A DNA stretch of 64,000 nt from Ridgeia piscesae (taxonomy: Eukaryota; Annelida; Polychaeta; Sabellida; Siboglinidae). The notes under the pieces were generated by a model. It did no database searches and had not been told where the DNA came from. It saw only the letters and a list, made by a program, of their open reading frames with translations. The DNA lies in NCBI GenBank assembly GCA_025642075.2, contig JAODUO010001340.1:62001-126000 (forward strand). Direction: 5' to 3'. Position 1 is the first letter of the stretch, and every line of letters begins with the position of its first letter. Positions 1-11,630 of this stretch are shown here, piece by piece. The translations under genes were made by a program, and so were the position numbers.

Positions 1-572
1 AAACCCTAGGCTAAAATAACAAATCCTAAATAATACTAAGCTAACCCTAAACTTTGCCTAAGGCTAATAATCAACACCTTGACACAATGCCGGTATTACG
101 CCAACTTACAGTAATCATAGAGCTACGTGTAGCCGACTGTGATGATGTCGAGTGCCAGCGAGGTTTGTATGAGTTTGTTTTGTGAATTTAATTTGTTTAA
201 ATAATGTTAGTGATTTTATTGTGTATCCTAGTGTGTGTACATATACATAAGATATGTGAGGAGAAATTTGGCAGCTCTAGGTTGTCATCTTCATGGTTAG
301 GCCAGAAGGTAAAAATCACCATCAACCAAGCAAAGAAAACTACAAAAAGAAATTTGACAGTTTGCTTACATAACTTAAAAGTAACACATTTAATTAATTA
401 CATACCTGTATCTCCTTTACCTCTATCTGAAATTGCTGTATCAAAACTTCTAGATTAGTTCAAGTTTGGGCTGTTTGGTGCAAATTTAACTTTGTTTTAC
501 ATGTAAATCTCCTCAGACAGTAGTAACTAGATTTGATGTTAAATAAGTGCATTCATTTGTGTATGTTTGTAG
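1..572. other. Window start, no recognised gene
   Basis: AT-rich non-coding DNA. The short open frame at 204-458 has no recognisable domain. The expected first CWC15 exon was looked for here and not found, so it lies before the window or is lost. Confidence 0.5.
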
Positions 573-670
573 ACAACCGGGCCAAGGTACAGTTGCTGAG
601 CAGCGAGGCCGAGATTACCGCAAGGAGTTGGAGGAGAGGGAACGGACAGCCCGGGAGAAGAGGGAGCGAG
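573..670 (+). CDS. CWC15: CWC15 exon, N-terminal conserved segment
   Basis: This exon lies between an acceptor ending TTTGTAG and a GT donor at 671. Its reading frame gives RGRDYRKELEERERTAREKR, which closely matches the conserved RNRDFRRELEERERAAAREK stretch of the spliceosomal protein CWC15 (a Prp19-complex-associated splicing factor acting in the nucleus). The exon takes one base into its first Arg codon and ends in phase 1. The downstream conserved exon starts in phase 0, so an exon must be missing between them. Whether this is a functional gene with an unseen exon, a pseudogene or an assembly loss cannot be decided here. Confidence 0.75.
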
Positions 671-721
671 GTGGACACACAGTGGGCACAGCTTTATCTA
701 GGGACTTGTCCCTCTGTCATT

Positions 722-1857
722 TGGACGGGTACAAATTGAAATGGATGAGTAGATGGTACACATTGGAATAGATGGGTAGATGGTACAAATTGGAATATAT
801 GGGTAGATGGTACAAATTGGAATGGATGGGTAGATGGTACAAATTGGAATGGATGAGTAGATGGTACAAATTGAAATGGATGGGTAGATGGTACAAATTG
901 GAATGGATGGGTAGATGGTACAAATTGGAATGGATGGGTAGATGGTACAAATTGAAATGGCTGGGCAGATGGTACAAATTGGAATGGATGGGTGGATGGT
1001 ACAAATTGGAATTAATGGGTAGATGGTACACATTGGAATATATGGGTAGATGGTACAAATTGGAATGGATGGGTAGATGGTACAAATTGGAATGGATGGG
1101 TAGATGGTACAAATTGGAATGGATGGGTAGATGGTACAAATTGAAATGGATAGGTAGATGGTACAAATTGGAATGGATGGGTAGATGGTACAAATTGAAA
1201 TGGATGGGCAGATGGTACAAATTGGAATGGATGGGTGGATGGTACAAATTGGAATTAATGGGTAGATGGTACACATTGGAATATATGGGTAGATGGTACA
1301 AATTGGAATGGATGGGTAGATGGTACAAATTGGAATGGATGGGTAAATGGTACAAATTGGAATGGATGGGTAGATGGTACAAATTGAAATGGATGGGCAG
1401 ATGGTACAAATTGGAATGGATGGGTGGATGGTACAAATTGGAATTAATGGGTAGATGGTACACATTGGAATATATGGGTAGATGGTACAAATTGAAATGG
1501 ATGGGTAGATGGTACAAATTGAAATGGATGGGTAGATGGTACAAATTGGAATGGATGGGTGGATGGTACACATTGGAATTAATGGGTAGATGGTACAAAT
1601 TGAAATGGATGGATAGATGGTCCAAATTGGAATGGATGGGTAGATGGTACAAATTGAAATGGATGGGCAGATGGTACAAATTGGAATGGATGGGTAGATG
1701 GTACAAATTGAAATGGATGGGCAGATGGTACAAATTGGAATGGATGGGTAGATGGTACAAATTGGAATGGATGGGTAGATGGTACAAATTGGAATGGATG
1801 GGTAGATGGTACAAATTGGAATGGATGGGTAGATGGTACACATTGGAATGGATGGGA
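722..1857. repeat. 27-bp minisatellite, about 41 copies
   Basis: The unit is ATGGGTAGATGGTACAAATT followed by GGAATGG, with scattered substitutions and no indels. Because 27 is a multiple of 3, several frames stay open for the whole array: MGRWYKLEW repeats on the plus strand, IPICTIYPS and HSNLYHLPI repeats on the minus strand. These open frames are products of the period, not evidence of genes. The array lies between the two CWC15 exons. Confidence 0.95.
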
Positions 1858-1879
1858 GCACTGAAACACAATGAAACAA

Positions 1880-2349
1880 ATACTAAAGGTCACACATGAG
1901 TAAAATTTAAATAAACTGGAGACATTAAAGGAGTTATTTAAAATTAACCGTTTCCATTGGGCAAAGTTAACAACAACATTCTCCAGAGGGAGCCACTATC
2001 ATCATCACAACCTCCATATGACATAACCACCAACACTGGGGAAGTGTTCAGCTGTCAGAGATCTTCAAACTATACCATCTTCATCACAACCTCCATATGA
2101 GACACTTCAGTGCGAGTTTAAAAGGTAACATTACTGATTGGATACATTCTAGATCAAAGTGCAACTAAAGAAAGGCTTGTTCTATGTGGTCAAACAAAGT
2201 ATTCCTTTCCTATCATTTCCTTTTCCTATCATATATATGTACAGGGATCAATTTCCGTAACTGTTTTGCAGCCACAACATGGCTGTGATGATTGGTCCGT
2301 TCAGTTCTCACCCTGTGAGTCGGGGTAAACCCCTGGTGTGATGTTGCAG
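1880..2349. other. Intron-like spacer in the CWC15 locus
   Basis: Non-coding. A roughly 20-bp phrase containing CATCACAACCTCCATATGA occurs twice (about 2000 and 2085). No acidic coding stretch of the type expected in the middle of CWC15 is present. Confidence 0.5.
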
Positions 2350-2447
2350 GAGGCTGAGAAGAAGGCAGAGGAAGAGAGAATCCGCATGGAGAATTCACTC
2401 TGGGAAAACCTCCTCATCAACCAGTCAGAGAACAGCGACTTCAAAAG
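2350..2447 (+). CDS. CWC15: CWC15 exon, C-terminal helical segment
   Basis: The exon begins after TGTTGCAG and ends at a GTCAAG donor. Its frame gives [20 protein letters not shown] followed by LLINQSENSDFK, matching the CWC15 block [20 protein letters not shown] and the following LLNL..NFK. It ends in phase 2. The final CWC15 exon, expected to encode the KRRWDDDVVFKN block, was not found in the following kilobases, so the locus looks truncated at both the middle and the end. Confidence 0.75.
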
Positions 2448-2497
2448 GTCAAGTGAAAGTATGTGTTCAGTGTTCACCCACTTTGTAGAGCGCAGTT

Positions 2498-2785
2498 TCT
2501 CAGGGGTAGAGCTTTGGACTCTCGACTAAGAGAACCCGGGTTCGAATCCTGTGTTAAAATGGTGTTAAAACCTTGGGCAAGTTTTCTCTCTACATTGCTC
2601 CAGTTCACTCACCTGTATACAAGCAGCCTTCGTACATTAATTGTAGCATATGGCTGGATGCTTCCCAGAGAAGTTGAGACATTGTTTGATTGAACAGGTC
2701 TGCCAGGGAAGTAAAGTGTAAAAGTGCTTTGAGCAGCTCTGAGTACTGGATACTGCGCTACATAAGAACTTCCTTATTTTAAATG
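2498..2785 (+). mobile_element. tRNA-derived SINE
   Basis: A tRNA-like head (GGGGTAGAGC...TTTGGACTCTCGACTAAGAG) is followed by a near-perfect RNA polymerase III B box, GGGTTCGAATCC. The body ends with a tail of the form AGTGCTTTGAGCAGCTCTGAG...GCGCTACATAAGAACTTCC, a common 3' end of animal tRNA-SINEs. It sits directly after the second CWC15 exon. The same anticodon-loop core occurs in the SINE-like head at 59460. Confidence 0.7.
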
Positions 2786-2789
2786 CATT

Positions 2790-3424
2790 AATTTTTGTTG
2801 AGATGTAAAAATCTGGAAATGTATTTAAAATGCGTACAGTTCAAAACTATGAAATAGTTTTGTGAGCCGTGTAGTTTGATGCTGGTTGGTGTTGCCAGGT
2901 GACCCATGTAGGCAGTGGGTGGACCCTCAAATGACAGTGTAGGAGCTGGGCAATAACTTTGTTATGTTCGTTTTTGCTCAATGTAACAATTTTAATTTCA
3001 AATTTTCAAGCACATGTTGGTGTTTTATGTAACGTATGTGGCATGTTTGAGACGGCTCAGTCACCAACACATTCCTTATTGACATAACATTTTATAGTCA
3101 AACAAGGCAATAAGGAAAGCTATGAGGACAAAGGAGACCAGTTGTCAAAGGACAGCAAAGGATGAAATAGGTCTAGGCACTTGAGTGAATACTTGAGGAA
3201 AACACAGCATAATTGGAATGTTTTTGTTTGTTTTTACTCCCATGTGCCAGGGGCAGTGTATGAAGTCACTTCACCTGGGCCTGGCTTGTGACGATGATGG
3301 ATGTGTAAACAATACTCCAACAGCTTTGACCACAAAAATGTGTTTTAATGACAGCCTTGGTTAACCTGTTTAATTGACGTAGCCTGTTAGCAGGACAACC
3401 AAGTCTGTCTTCTTCTGTCTGCAG
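2790..3424. other. Intergenic or intronic spacer
   Basis: No coding stretch, RNA gene or repeat recognised. It precedes the first exon of the unrecognised gene at 3425. Confidence 0.5.
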
Positions 3425-5231
3425 ATACAGCACAAATGACAACAGCCATGGCAGCAACCTGTCACCACGCTGTCCTCGCAAAGATCAAGAGTGATTATGG
3501 AGCGAGTTACCTACCCCCACAAGTGTGGTCTTGGGTCAGTGGTAAGTCAATGCGTGGGTGTTGATTCTTTGTAGAACACACTCATCATCAATAGTGTCTT
3601 CGGCTAATTATTTAAGCACAGACTGACAAATTGACTGGGTTATCATAAAAAAGTCAATATCAACATCATCTTAATCAAGCTCTAACATAACTGTAGTTCA
3701 CATTACAATGTAAAGTTTGAAGTATTTTGTAAGTAGGCCTGTCCTAATTATGACTGGCTGTATGTGTTGAAACTAGATGAGCTTGGACGACGAAAGAGAA
3801 CACACCAGAAGACTGGTCCCAGTCCTACAAAGACTTCAGGTACACATTTACTTCACACTCAGTCACAAAATACCCGTCACAATGCTTCAGGAAAATGATA
3901 TACATATATATATATATATATCAGTTGAAAGCACAGCTTTGTTACGCTTTAAATTAGCTACTTGGAATTATATATATCACCATCATCACTGTGCAATCAT
4001 AAGCTCCCGTGGTTGGGTGAAGGCCTCAGCAAGCTACTGCTACATCTGTTTATCTTGCGCTATCCTCTGCCTGGTGGAACCTTCCAGTAATCATCTAGTT
4101 CGTCTCTCCAATATCTCACCGGCCTTCCTCTAGGTATTTTCCTTTCGTAGGGTTTCCATCGGTTATCTTGTGTTCCTGCCCAGGTCCACTTCCATCTACA
4201 GACTTGTTCAGTCACGTCTGTGTCCTTTGTCTATTCTCTTACCTAGATGTTTGTTTTTCTGTCCCGGTATGTGATGTTTAACATTTTCCTTTCCATCTGT
4301 GTTTGTGCAGCTACAGCTGCTGGCTTGTTCTTTGCTTGGCTGGTGAGTGCCTATATTTCCGTGCCATATGTCATTGCTGGAAGATCAACTGGAGGTGCTT
4401 TTTGAGGCAGTAACTGTTTTTTGATGAACGTTATAATGTAGTATCACAATGATTATAATAGTATGTGATATTGTTACATATATTACGATTAAATCATATT
4501 TTATTGTAATAATCATAAAGCATTCATTTAGCAGTATAATGATACCTCATTCATATTTCTTTGATAAACATCAGCAATGAGATTGTTTTTATTTGTCACA
4601 CTCATTCAATTTCCCAAATCGCTCAAATTATTGGCTCGCTGCCAAACTCTGCCATAACAAAATGGCTAGGATCCTAAGCAGTTGTCATCAAAATCTCTAA
4701 TTTAAAATGGATGTTGACCATTTAAAAAGAAATCTTGGTATTTTTTGTGTGACTAAGTTCAGACCGGTCAGGTAGAATATAAACTACATAGTTTACGTGT
4801 TTTAGTTGTTATTTAAGTGTGACTGTTGCAGGCAGTGGACAAGTTGACGGGAGCATTGTTCCAGCAACGTCCACTTATCTCAGCTGTGAAGCGACAGTTA
4901 CGAGCGAGGACAATTTGTGAGAGTAAACTCCTCGAGTACGATCACAAGAGAAACATGGGTGAGTGTTGCAGGCATTGGTGGGAGAGATTTAGTGGTCAAT
5001 GGAATGTGATGTGTTGATTAAGGTATTTGCAAAACAACCTTGAAAAGTCATAATTTGTCCCATATAAGATATCATTAATGACTTGTCACATTATTGTGAG
5101 TTGTCAACTTGCTCTGTGAATAGCCAACACTGGCTATTCACACAGCAGCTCTGTGGACAAGACTATTTTTGACTCAGTGTGTTTGTGTTTCAGAGGAACT
5201 ATTCAGGCAGCAGCGATTCCAGCAACAGTGA
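3425..5231 (+). CDS. Unrecognised five-exon gene, 121 aa
   Basis: Five exons join with matching phases: 3436-3541 from ATG (phase 1), 3777-3839 (1 to 1), 4311-4342 (1 to 0), 4832-4958 (0 to 1) and 5194-5231 with TGA. All junctions are AG..GT. The product starts [20 protein letters not shown], continues through a basic stretch ([11 protein letters not shown]), a short hydrophobic patch ([11 protein letters not shown]), a well-formed helical block ([20 protein letters not shown], then [13 protein letters not shown]) and ends [13 protein letters not shown] do not recognise the family. In the last exon a second frame is open and gene-like ([20 protein letters not shown]), so an alternative acceptor or a longer isoform is possible. 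Intron 2 contains an antisense RTE fragment. Confidence 0.55.
3968..4275 (-). mobile_element. 5'-truncated RTE retrotransposon 3' end
   Basis: Read on the minus strand, this segment matches the 3' end of the RTE element at 62330-62555: GATAACCGATGGA, AGAGGAAG, GGAGAGACGA, GGCAGAGGATAGCGCAAGAT and CTGAGGCCTTC all occur in the same order, ending in the TGATGATG-like tail. It lies antisense in an intron of the 121-aa gene. Only the C-terminal coding part and tail remain. Confidence 0.8.
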
Positions 5232-5718
5232 CGATCTTACCACACCCTCAATGGTGACATCTAGTGGCAGTAAGAAGAAACACAAGAAGCAGGAAGAAGT
5301 TGTAAGTTAGACCGACTGGTTTGGTGTATTTGTTTGGCACTGTGGCCATTACTGTGGAACCTTGCTTTACCAGTTACCTCCATAATACAGCCACTTCACA
5401 ATTACAGTTGCCATAGGACAAATTATATATCTGACACTAAAGTACAGATGTTAGTTATTCAGATCACTTGCAAATGTTCTTTATAGCGAGGTTCCACTTT
5501 TATTATTATTAACAACCATTTTCTCCAGAACCAGTGATCTACCAGTGCAGTGTTCTGAAGTTTTGAAGAAGTTACTTTTAGTTTTTTATTTATTATTTCA
5601 AACATTTCCTAAAATTACCAACCTCAGTGCAGATTGTGAATGCTAATTATTTCACTCCAAATATGATGTCAACCAATGCTAAATAACGTATTGTTTTTTA
5701 CCAGAATCGGTATCATTA

Positions 5719-5740
5719 TAATATATATATATATATATAT
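5719..5740. repeat. (AT)n microsatellite
   Basis: About 11 AT dinucleotides in the spacer after the 121-aa gene. Confidence 0.9.
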
Positions 5741-5773
5741 GTATTATACTTTTTGAAGTTGTCCAAATATGTT

Positions 5774-5840
5774 ACTTACTTTGTAGGGGGAACATCACTC
5801 AAGAAAAAGCACAAAAAGGCGTCAACGGATTGCGATTGAA
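5774..5840 (+). other. Possible alternative last exon
   Basis: After TTTGTAG, one frame reads GTSLKKKHKKASTDCD and stops. The KKKHKK motif resembles the SGSKKKHKK stretch in the second frame of the exon at 5194, whose end has a perfect GTAAGT donor at 5300. Phases do not agree simply, so this is a candidate only. Confidence 0.25.
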
Positions 5841-5859
5841 CATTCCTTCCTTTACAGAA

Positions 5860-6486
5860 ACCTTATGGAGTGAATGCCATCATATTTTTATGTTTGGTTA
5901 TCAGATAAAAACTTCTAGAAATAATGCTGTCCCAAATTGGCAATTTGTCATTTCTTTGTGATACCTAGGCTAGTGGTGACAACAATGACTGTTGTTTCAT
6001 GTGTTGTTTCCTTGACAAATGCTAGTACAGAGTCTGTAGTACATTAAATGTATCAGGTACATACGTAAAAATGAACACAATTGCATTATGTGCTGTATAA
6101 ACAACCATCTTTTTATTATTGCATGTATTCAAGCCAGTCTCCTTTTATTGCTCACGTCTCAGTTTACCTTTGAGTGCAGCTTTCTAAGCACCTAATGAAT
6201 AATACACACATAATCTACTACATCTGTACCTACACACGTCTCAGTGTATATCATGCACTGGTACACGATCACACCAGATCACAGACATCATCTGGAGTTG
6301 GATACTGTCTACTTTAGCGTATGACAAGTTTACCACATCTGTGTAATTATATTACATTGTGTAAGGAAATGACAATGATATTGTACAACTATACAACATG
6401 TACAGTTATACTGCACTATATACAAAAATAGCATCCTGTACACAAACATTAAATGCACCTTGGATAAGTCAAACCTCAGACTCGTG

Positions 6487-6527
<41 letters not shown>

Positions 6528-9006
6528 CAAAATGTACAATGATGCTGTACATACTGTACACAAGAATATCATCGTGTACACCAAATACAGTACATCCCGA
6601 TAAGGTTGAGTCCAAATACATACTTGTGATCAAATAAAAATACTACTCAGCCAAACCGAATACATTGCTTTTCCTGATTTTAATTCAAATTTCCAATATA
6701 CTGCCATTTGTTATTCAAATACAATTCAAGTACAGCCATTTCAGAAATTTGATTCAAGTATGACTCAAATACATGGCCCGTGTTTCCATTATAGTTCAAG
6801 TGTATTATAGTGGTAGCAATTTTGTCCTTGACTTGATTGACTGCTGTAGACTAATTGGCAGACAGGTTTACTAGACTGTCCTTATCTGTACTACTGTACC
6901 AACCAGTACTCTTCCCCTGCACAAATACAAATATGTATTTGAACCCAACTCTGCATCATGATAAATCAAACCTCGGATTCATGGAAATACTTAGACTTAT
7001 CCAAAGTTCAACTTATCAGTGTCGTATTTGCTGAGCACCTTACATCATAATGTTTGCATCATTAAAGCAACGGACACAGCTTTTGATGCAAATTAATTTA
7101 AAGCACAATAAAAAACTACAATGCACACAACATAATTTATATACATAAAATAAACTTTAGAATTGAGTAGCAGGATTGGGTCTAAATACATATTTTGGGA
7201 TCATGCACAACTCGGCCAAATCAAACACTACTTTTCAAGACTACAAATACATTTCTCCATAACAAATATATTACAATTTGTTACATATTTTATTTCCAAA
7301 TATTAAAAAGTCCCCAATATTAAATACATGTACCCCGGTACTTTAAGATTTTACCTGACAGCAGGATTCTTTGTGGCACATTCCCAGTCAAAACCCACTT
7401 GATGGCTATGGATGGGTTCCCTGCTTTTCTGCGATATATATATATATATATATATATGCTAGAGATAAAATGAAAAAAATCAGGCTAAAAGAGGGTTAGG
7501 TAAAAAATGCTCTTTGGCTGCTGGACTAAGTGAAGCAATGTTTTGCTTCATGTTGGTAAACAAATTTATGTGTTTTTGCAAATATTTTTGTGATTTCCAA
7601 TACAAATACACAAACTATCTGTATTCAAACTGAAATAATTGGACCCAACCCTGCTGAGTAGTGATCAACTTAAGAAGGTGCAACATTGTCTTGTAGAATA
7701 TACAATCATATGGATTATCTTGTTACAACTGCAAACACTCATCAGGCTTTGCAAGAAAGCAAGTGATTTCAGTCTGTTTCTTTGCAAAGCCAAAGAGAAA
7801 TGCCATATTTGTGCACCAGGGGTCACTGTGACTGATTTGCACTGTTTCCAGCTCTGCTCTACCCTTGTCTGTCATATATACATTCCCATTCATAACACAA
7901 CAAATCATTTAAATAAATAACATCTCACCATTTCTGATCACAGTCAGTTGTTCACTGACATTAGCTGTAGCATAGGTTTTGGCTAATACAAGGATCTGCA
8001 TGTGGCGGGACTATTTACATCACCAAATGCAGAAGACATAACTACAACATTCATGCATATATTGCGTAGTCGGTAAGTAAGCCATAACAAACTAGAATAA
8101 AAAAAGTGTCTTAAAATCTCTTGCACATGACTGTTCACTTATCATCACATTCGTCGAGGAGACATCAACAATAAATACAACACGTGTACTCGGTAGTAGC
8201 AGAAATACTACAAAATGTGAACCTCTGAGTAAGTGGGTAAGATATCCACATCCTACTAGAAGTACTGTGTGACAGAACACAAACAACTCGCAGTTATTTC
8301 TCTTTCACGTGTACATCGTGTGCTGTGTGGCCATTGGATACTGTATCTGTCGTGTACTGACGTCGCTGGGGTTATACTGCAATCAAAATATCAACCATTC
8401 TCGAGTATTTAAATATGTTACAAAACTAGAAATATCATTAAAATATCACTGAAAGAACATATGGTATTTTTTTCTCAAATACAAACTCATTTTAACTATT
8501 TCAAGCTATCACACCACAGTGTTTTTTAAATATACATTAATACATGTTAATTCTGAACCAGGTCCTTGTCTAAAGTCGCCAGATATTTCAAGTGTTTCCC
8601 GGATCAACGCTCGTAACAAAATATTATTTAGGTATTATTCACAGCGTGTCTTTGTCAAATGCATTTCATAAAATACACACATGAAATAACATTTATTTTT
8701 GGGGACCTTTTTTCATGCATAAATTAAAAAAAACCATACATGCTGCTACAACGTACTAAATAGGCTACATGTATTGTACATACATATCTCAACATTCTCA
8801 AGAGGAATTTTTATTATCCATAAAATATTTTTTTGGGAGAACGGTAGATAAAGGTTAATATTTTAGGTTGGGTGTATCTGGGTGCTTAATGGAAATTAAA
8901 GGTGCATATACAAAATCCCTCTTGACAGTTTGTAGTGTATGTCTTTATGTACATGTCTTCCAAATTTGGAGTTGATCTGTCTTCGGTTTTCTCTCAGGAT
9001 CTGCAT
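5860..9006. other. AT-rich intergenic DNA with decayed repeats
   Basis: No supported gene. It holds (AT)n tracts at 6489-6523 and 7434-7457 and degenerate duplicated phrases: GATAAGTCAAACCTCAGACT near 6465 recurs as GATAAATCAAACCTCGGATT near 6961, and a phrase around AAATACATA...CTCAGCCAAACC near 6610 recurs near 7185. These look like remains of a dispersed repeat. From about 8900 the sequence is homologous to the shortened copy D at 22190. Confidence 0.5.
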
Positions 9007-9529
9007 GAAATTTACACAGTGACTACAAACATCCTACAATACATGTAGCCTATTTAGCGTGTTGTAGCACCATGTATTGTTTTTCAATTTGTTCATGAAA
9101 AACGGTCCCAAAAACAAATGTCTCCCATTTCCACTACACATATGTCCAAAAATAAAATGTGTCACTTGTTATAATATGTATTTTAACACACAGAGATGAT
9201 TCCCACCAAGTTTTAGTTATCTAGCATCAAAATACAAAAGCATTTATCCCCTTAAAAAAGTAACTACAAATTCTGTCTGAAACAGTTGGTAACACACTCG
9301 TCACTTTTTCTTTGGTGCACCGTCTTTTGTGTCAGAGGCAATGTGTTTGTTCAACATTATAGTTTCCAAAATGGCCAACTATATCACAGGTAAAATAGTC
9401 ACATCCCTCTACGGCGAACTGCTTAGCTACCAATCAAACTGACTCCTAGCTTAGATAACCCAGGGCCCGTGAAGTGGCAGCAATTTATTTGTGCAGTGGC
9501 CGCTGTCATGCAGACAACATTAGGCTTAC

Positions 9530-9757
9530 CTCTTCATTAATCTTGTTATCATTATCATTGTCATCATCACCGTTGACATCATCATCATCTGAGTTGCTGT
9601 CGTGAGCACCGTCGAGTTGTCTGACAAGCTTGACCCGAGTGTTGTCAATGTCGATAGTTGTGTTGTGACACTGGGGATGTCAATGTCTTCTGACGTGCTG
9701 TCCACTGCTCCGTCCAGTTGAATGACCACCTGAGCCATTGTCGTTGGTTTCTTTCTC
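9530..9757 (-). pseudogene. Exon block Z, copy A (acidic, TFIIA-like motif)
   Basis: Bounded on the minus strand by TGCCAG and GTAAGCC. One frame reads AQVVIQLDGAVDSTSEDIDI and a second reads VRQLDGAHDSNSDDDD followed by an Asp/Asn-rich run. Both resemble the QLDG-x-DSSSDED motif of the large subunit of TFIIA, but they are in different frames and no other TFIIA exon was found. It may be a decayed internally duplicated exon. Copies at 16494 and 19472 carry different indels. Confidence 0.35.
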
Positions 9758-10058
9758 CTGGCAGAAACATAAGGCAACATCTCATCACGATATATATCCT
9801 AGGACTGATAGGACTGGGTGGCACTAGGAAGCTTAACTTCTCTCACATAACTGTTTCACTTGGCACCATTAGTACACTAGAACAAATTTCCATCCCTGGA
9901 ATAATTTGGCAGTTCATATGTGACAATGTTTACCATGTGTAAGGACACATGTAACATTGTTGTGTAAATATTGTAATGTGCTCGTATTGGTATGTAGAGA
10001 ATGGGGGAGAGAGAGAGGAGATAACAGGAGAGATAATGGGATAGGGAATGCAAAAAAG

Positions 10059-10137
10059 GGTGAGTGAGTGAGTGAGTGAGTGAGTGAGTGAGTGAGTGAG
10101 GTGAGTGAGAGAGAGAGTGAGAGAGAGAGAGAATGAA
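10059..10137. repeat. (TGAG)n/(GA)n microsatellite, copy A
   Basis: About ten GTGA units grading into GA. The equivalent tract is a long pure GA run in copy B and short in copy C. Confidence 0.9.
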
Positions 10138-10254
10138 GGAGAGGTACATAAACTAGATAAATATATATGCAAACGCATATTTAATATATTCATTTATCTC
10201 TAAGCTACAGAGTTTCCAGAACTAAAAACAAGACTTGTTCTACGCTATTGTGCA

Positions 10255-10455
10255 GTGGATCCACAAAGTGAACAGTTGCAAAAACACATTAGAAATGCTG
10301 ACCATTCAAACTTTCACCTTTTCAGGTCAAACAAAATGGGGACTTTAAAAATACGACAGAGATTCTTGAATCACTTCTTTGATGTCCATCATCAAGGTCA
10401 TCAACTGGAAAGAAAGACTGAGTTTACATATCATATGACATCTGGCAGCATTTGA
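10255..10455 (+). other. Small conserved open frame, copy A
   Basis: An open frame beginning near PQSEQLQKHIRNADHSNFHL and ending TYHMTSGSI is intact in all three tandem copies (also 17307-17507 and 20219-20419). In copy B it is open further upstream. No domain is recognised, and recent duplication alone could explain its conservation. Confidence 0.2.
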
Positions 10456-11049
10456 CCTGTCCACTAGGGAGCAATTGACCTCTCTGTTGTGTCACTAGTT
10501 GCTTAGCTTTCAGCTCAGATCAGAATCATCTCCCACCGACGAACGAACCACAAGTGCGAGGTTTGGTCATTGTCCATATCTATAAACTACTGAAGTTGTC
10601 AAAGGATGGATACAAGAGGTAAATTTGATATGCAAGATTATGAAGGTGATTTTAAATGACAGTGGCCTTGTGTAATATATTCAACTGGTCTGACACTACA
10701 AACGAGAACCAAAGAGAAAACATACAGTAAATACTGATTTTCATAGACTTAGTGTGTCCAAAACACCCTATGTTATGTCACAAAGGAGATGATCAAAGTT
10801 GGACAGGCTTACTTACTGAAGTAAGACTGCTCAATATAAACATGCTGGTTACATAGTAGTTACCTTTAATAATTATTACCTTGTGACTTAAGTGAAATCT
10901 GGCTGCATTGAGACAACAATCACATAATAATCTTGAATAAAATTCACGGATACATATTCCACTGTGAAACAGTACAAACTACGAAAGAAGCAACGTACAT
11001 ATGTTCATGACACATCACCAGAAATCAGGTCCAAGGTCGGGACCTATCT

Positions 11050-11160
11050 CAATCAACACCCTTGGCCATCACTTGGCCATCTCGGTTCTGATGATAGAAC
11101 TCTAGTCGGTTGGGCTAGAGGAAGGACCTGCCCAGCTTGAGCCTGTCGCCCTCGACACGG
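11050..11160 (-). pseudogene. Exon block X, copy A
   Basis: Shortened relative of the exon at 22945-23119. Relative to that copy it lacks a segment of about 35 bases in the middle. The frame is interrupted by TAG within the GRSFL region. The acceptor (TTTCAG) is kept. Confidence 0.5.
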
Positions 11161-11630
11161 CTGAAACACAGGCAGCACATAGACACTCAAATGTAGGTAA
11201 GTATGTACATAAAAGCCCTCGAATGTAGTGATATGATTATTTGGTTCATGTTATTTAGCAAATTTCACTCTCAAGAGACATTTTTTGTGAGATGCAACTT
11301 AAATATACTAATGTTTTTTTGAGATGCAAATTTACTAAATTAAAGTAAATAAAAACTTTATTTAATGATGGGGACCAGGTCACATGATGCTTTGTGATTT
11401 TCAATTAGCCTCAGAAATCAACTCTTACCTCCACATCTAATTTTGTTATTAAAATATGTAATTGACAAAGGTGGAATGGGTTAATAATTGTGGTGTGTTC
11501 AATGTTGTGAGTCCATTTAGTATATCAGGTGTTGATAATATTTATGGTGAGTTCACCAGGGTGTGATGGGTTGATAACTGGTGAGTTCATTTAACAAGAT
11601 TTAACAAGATTGCCACCTAGAGATTCAACT

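Noticed and set aside
1..60. Telomere-like CCCTAA phrases
   Set aside because: Only isolated imperfect copies, not a tandem array.
698..1899. Very long open frames of about 375-393 codons on both strands
   Set aside because: They are created by a 27-bp tandem repeat (multiple of 3) and have no non-repetitive domain.
2490..2560. Possible functional tRNA gene
   Set aside because: A good B box is present but the acceptor and anticodon stems do not pair, and a SINE body and tail follow.
6461..7020. pogo/Tigger-like element suggested by GATAAGTCAAACCTC phrases
   Set aside because: Only short degenerate phrases recur; no terminal repeats, TA target duplication or transposase were found.
9877..10193. 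His/Ser/Leu-rich minus frames near the GTGA tract
   Set aside because: Microsatellite translation, not kept in copies B and C outside the repeat.
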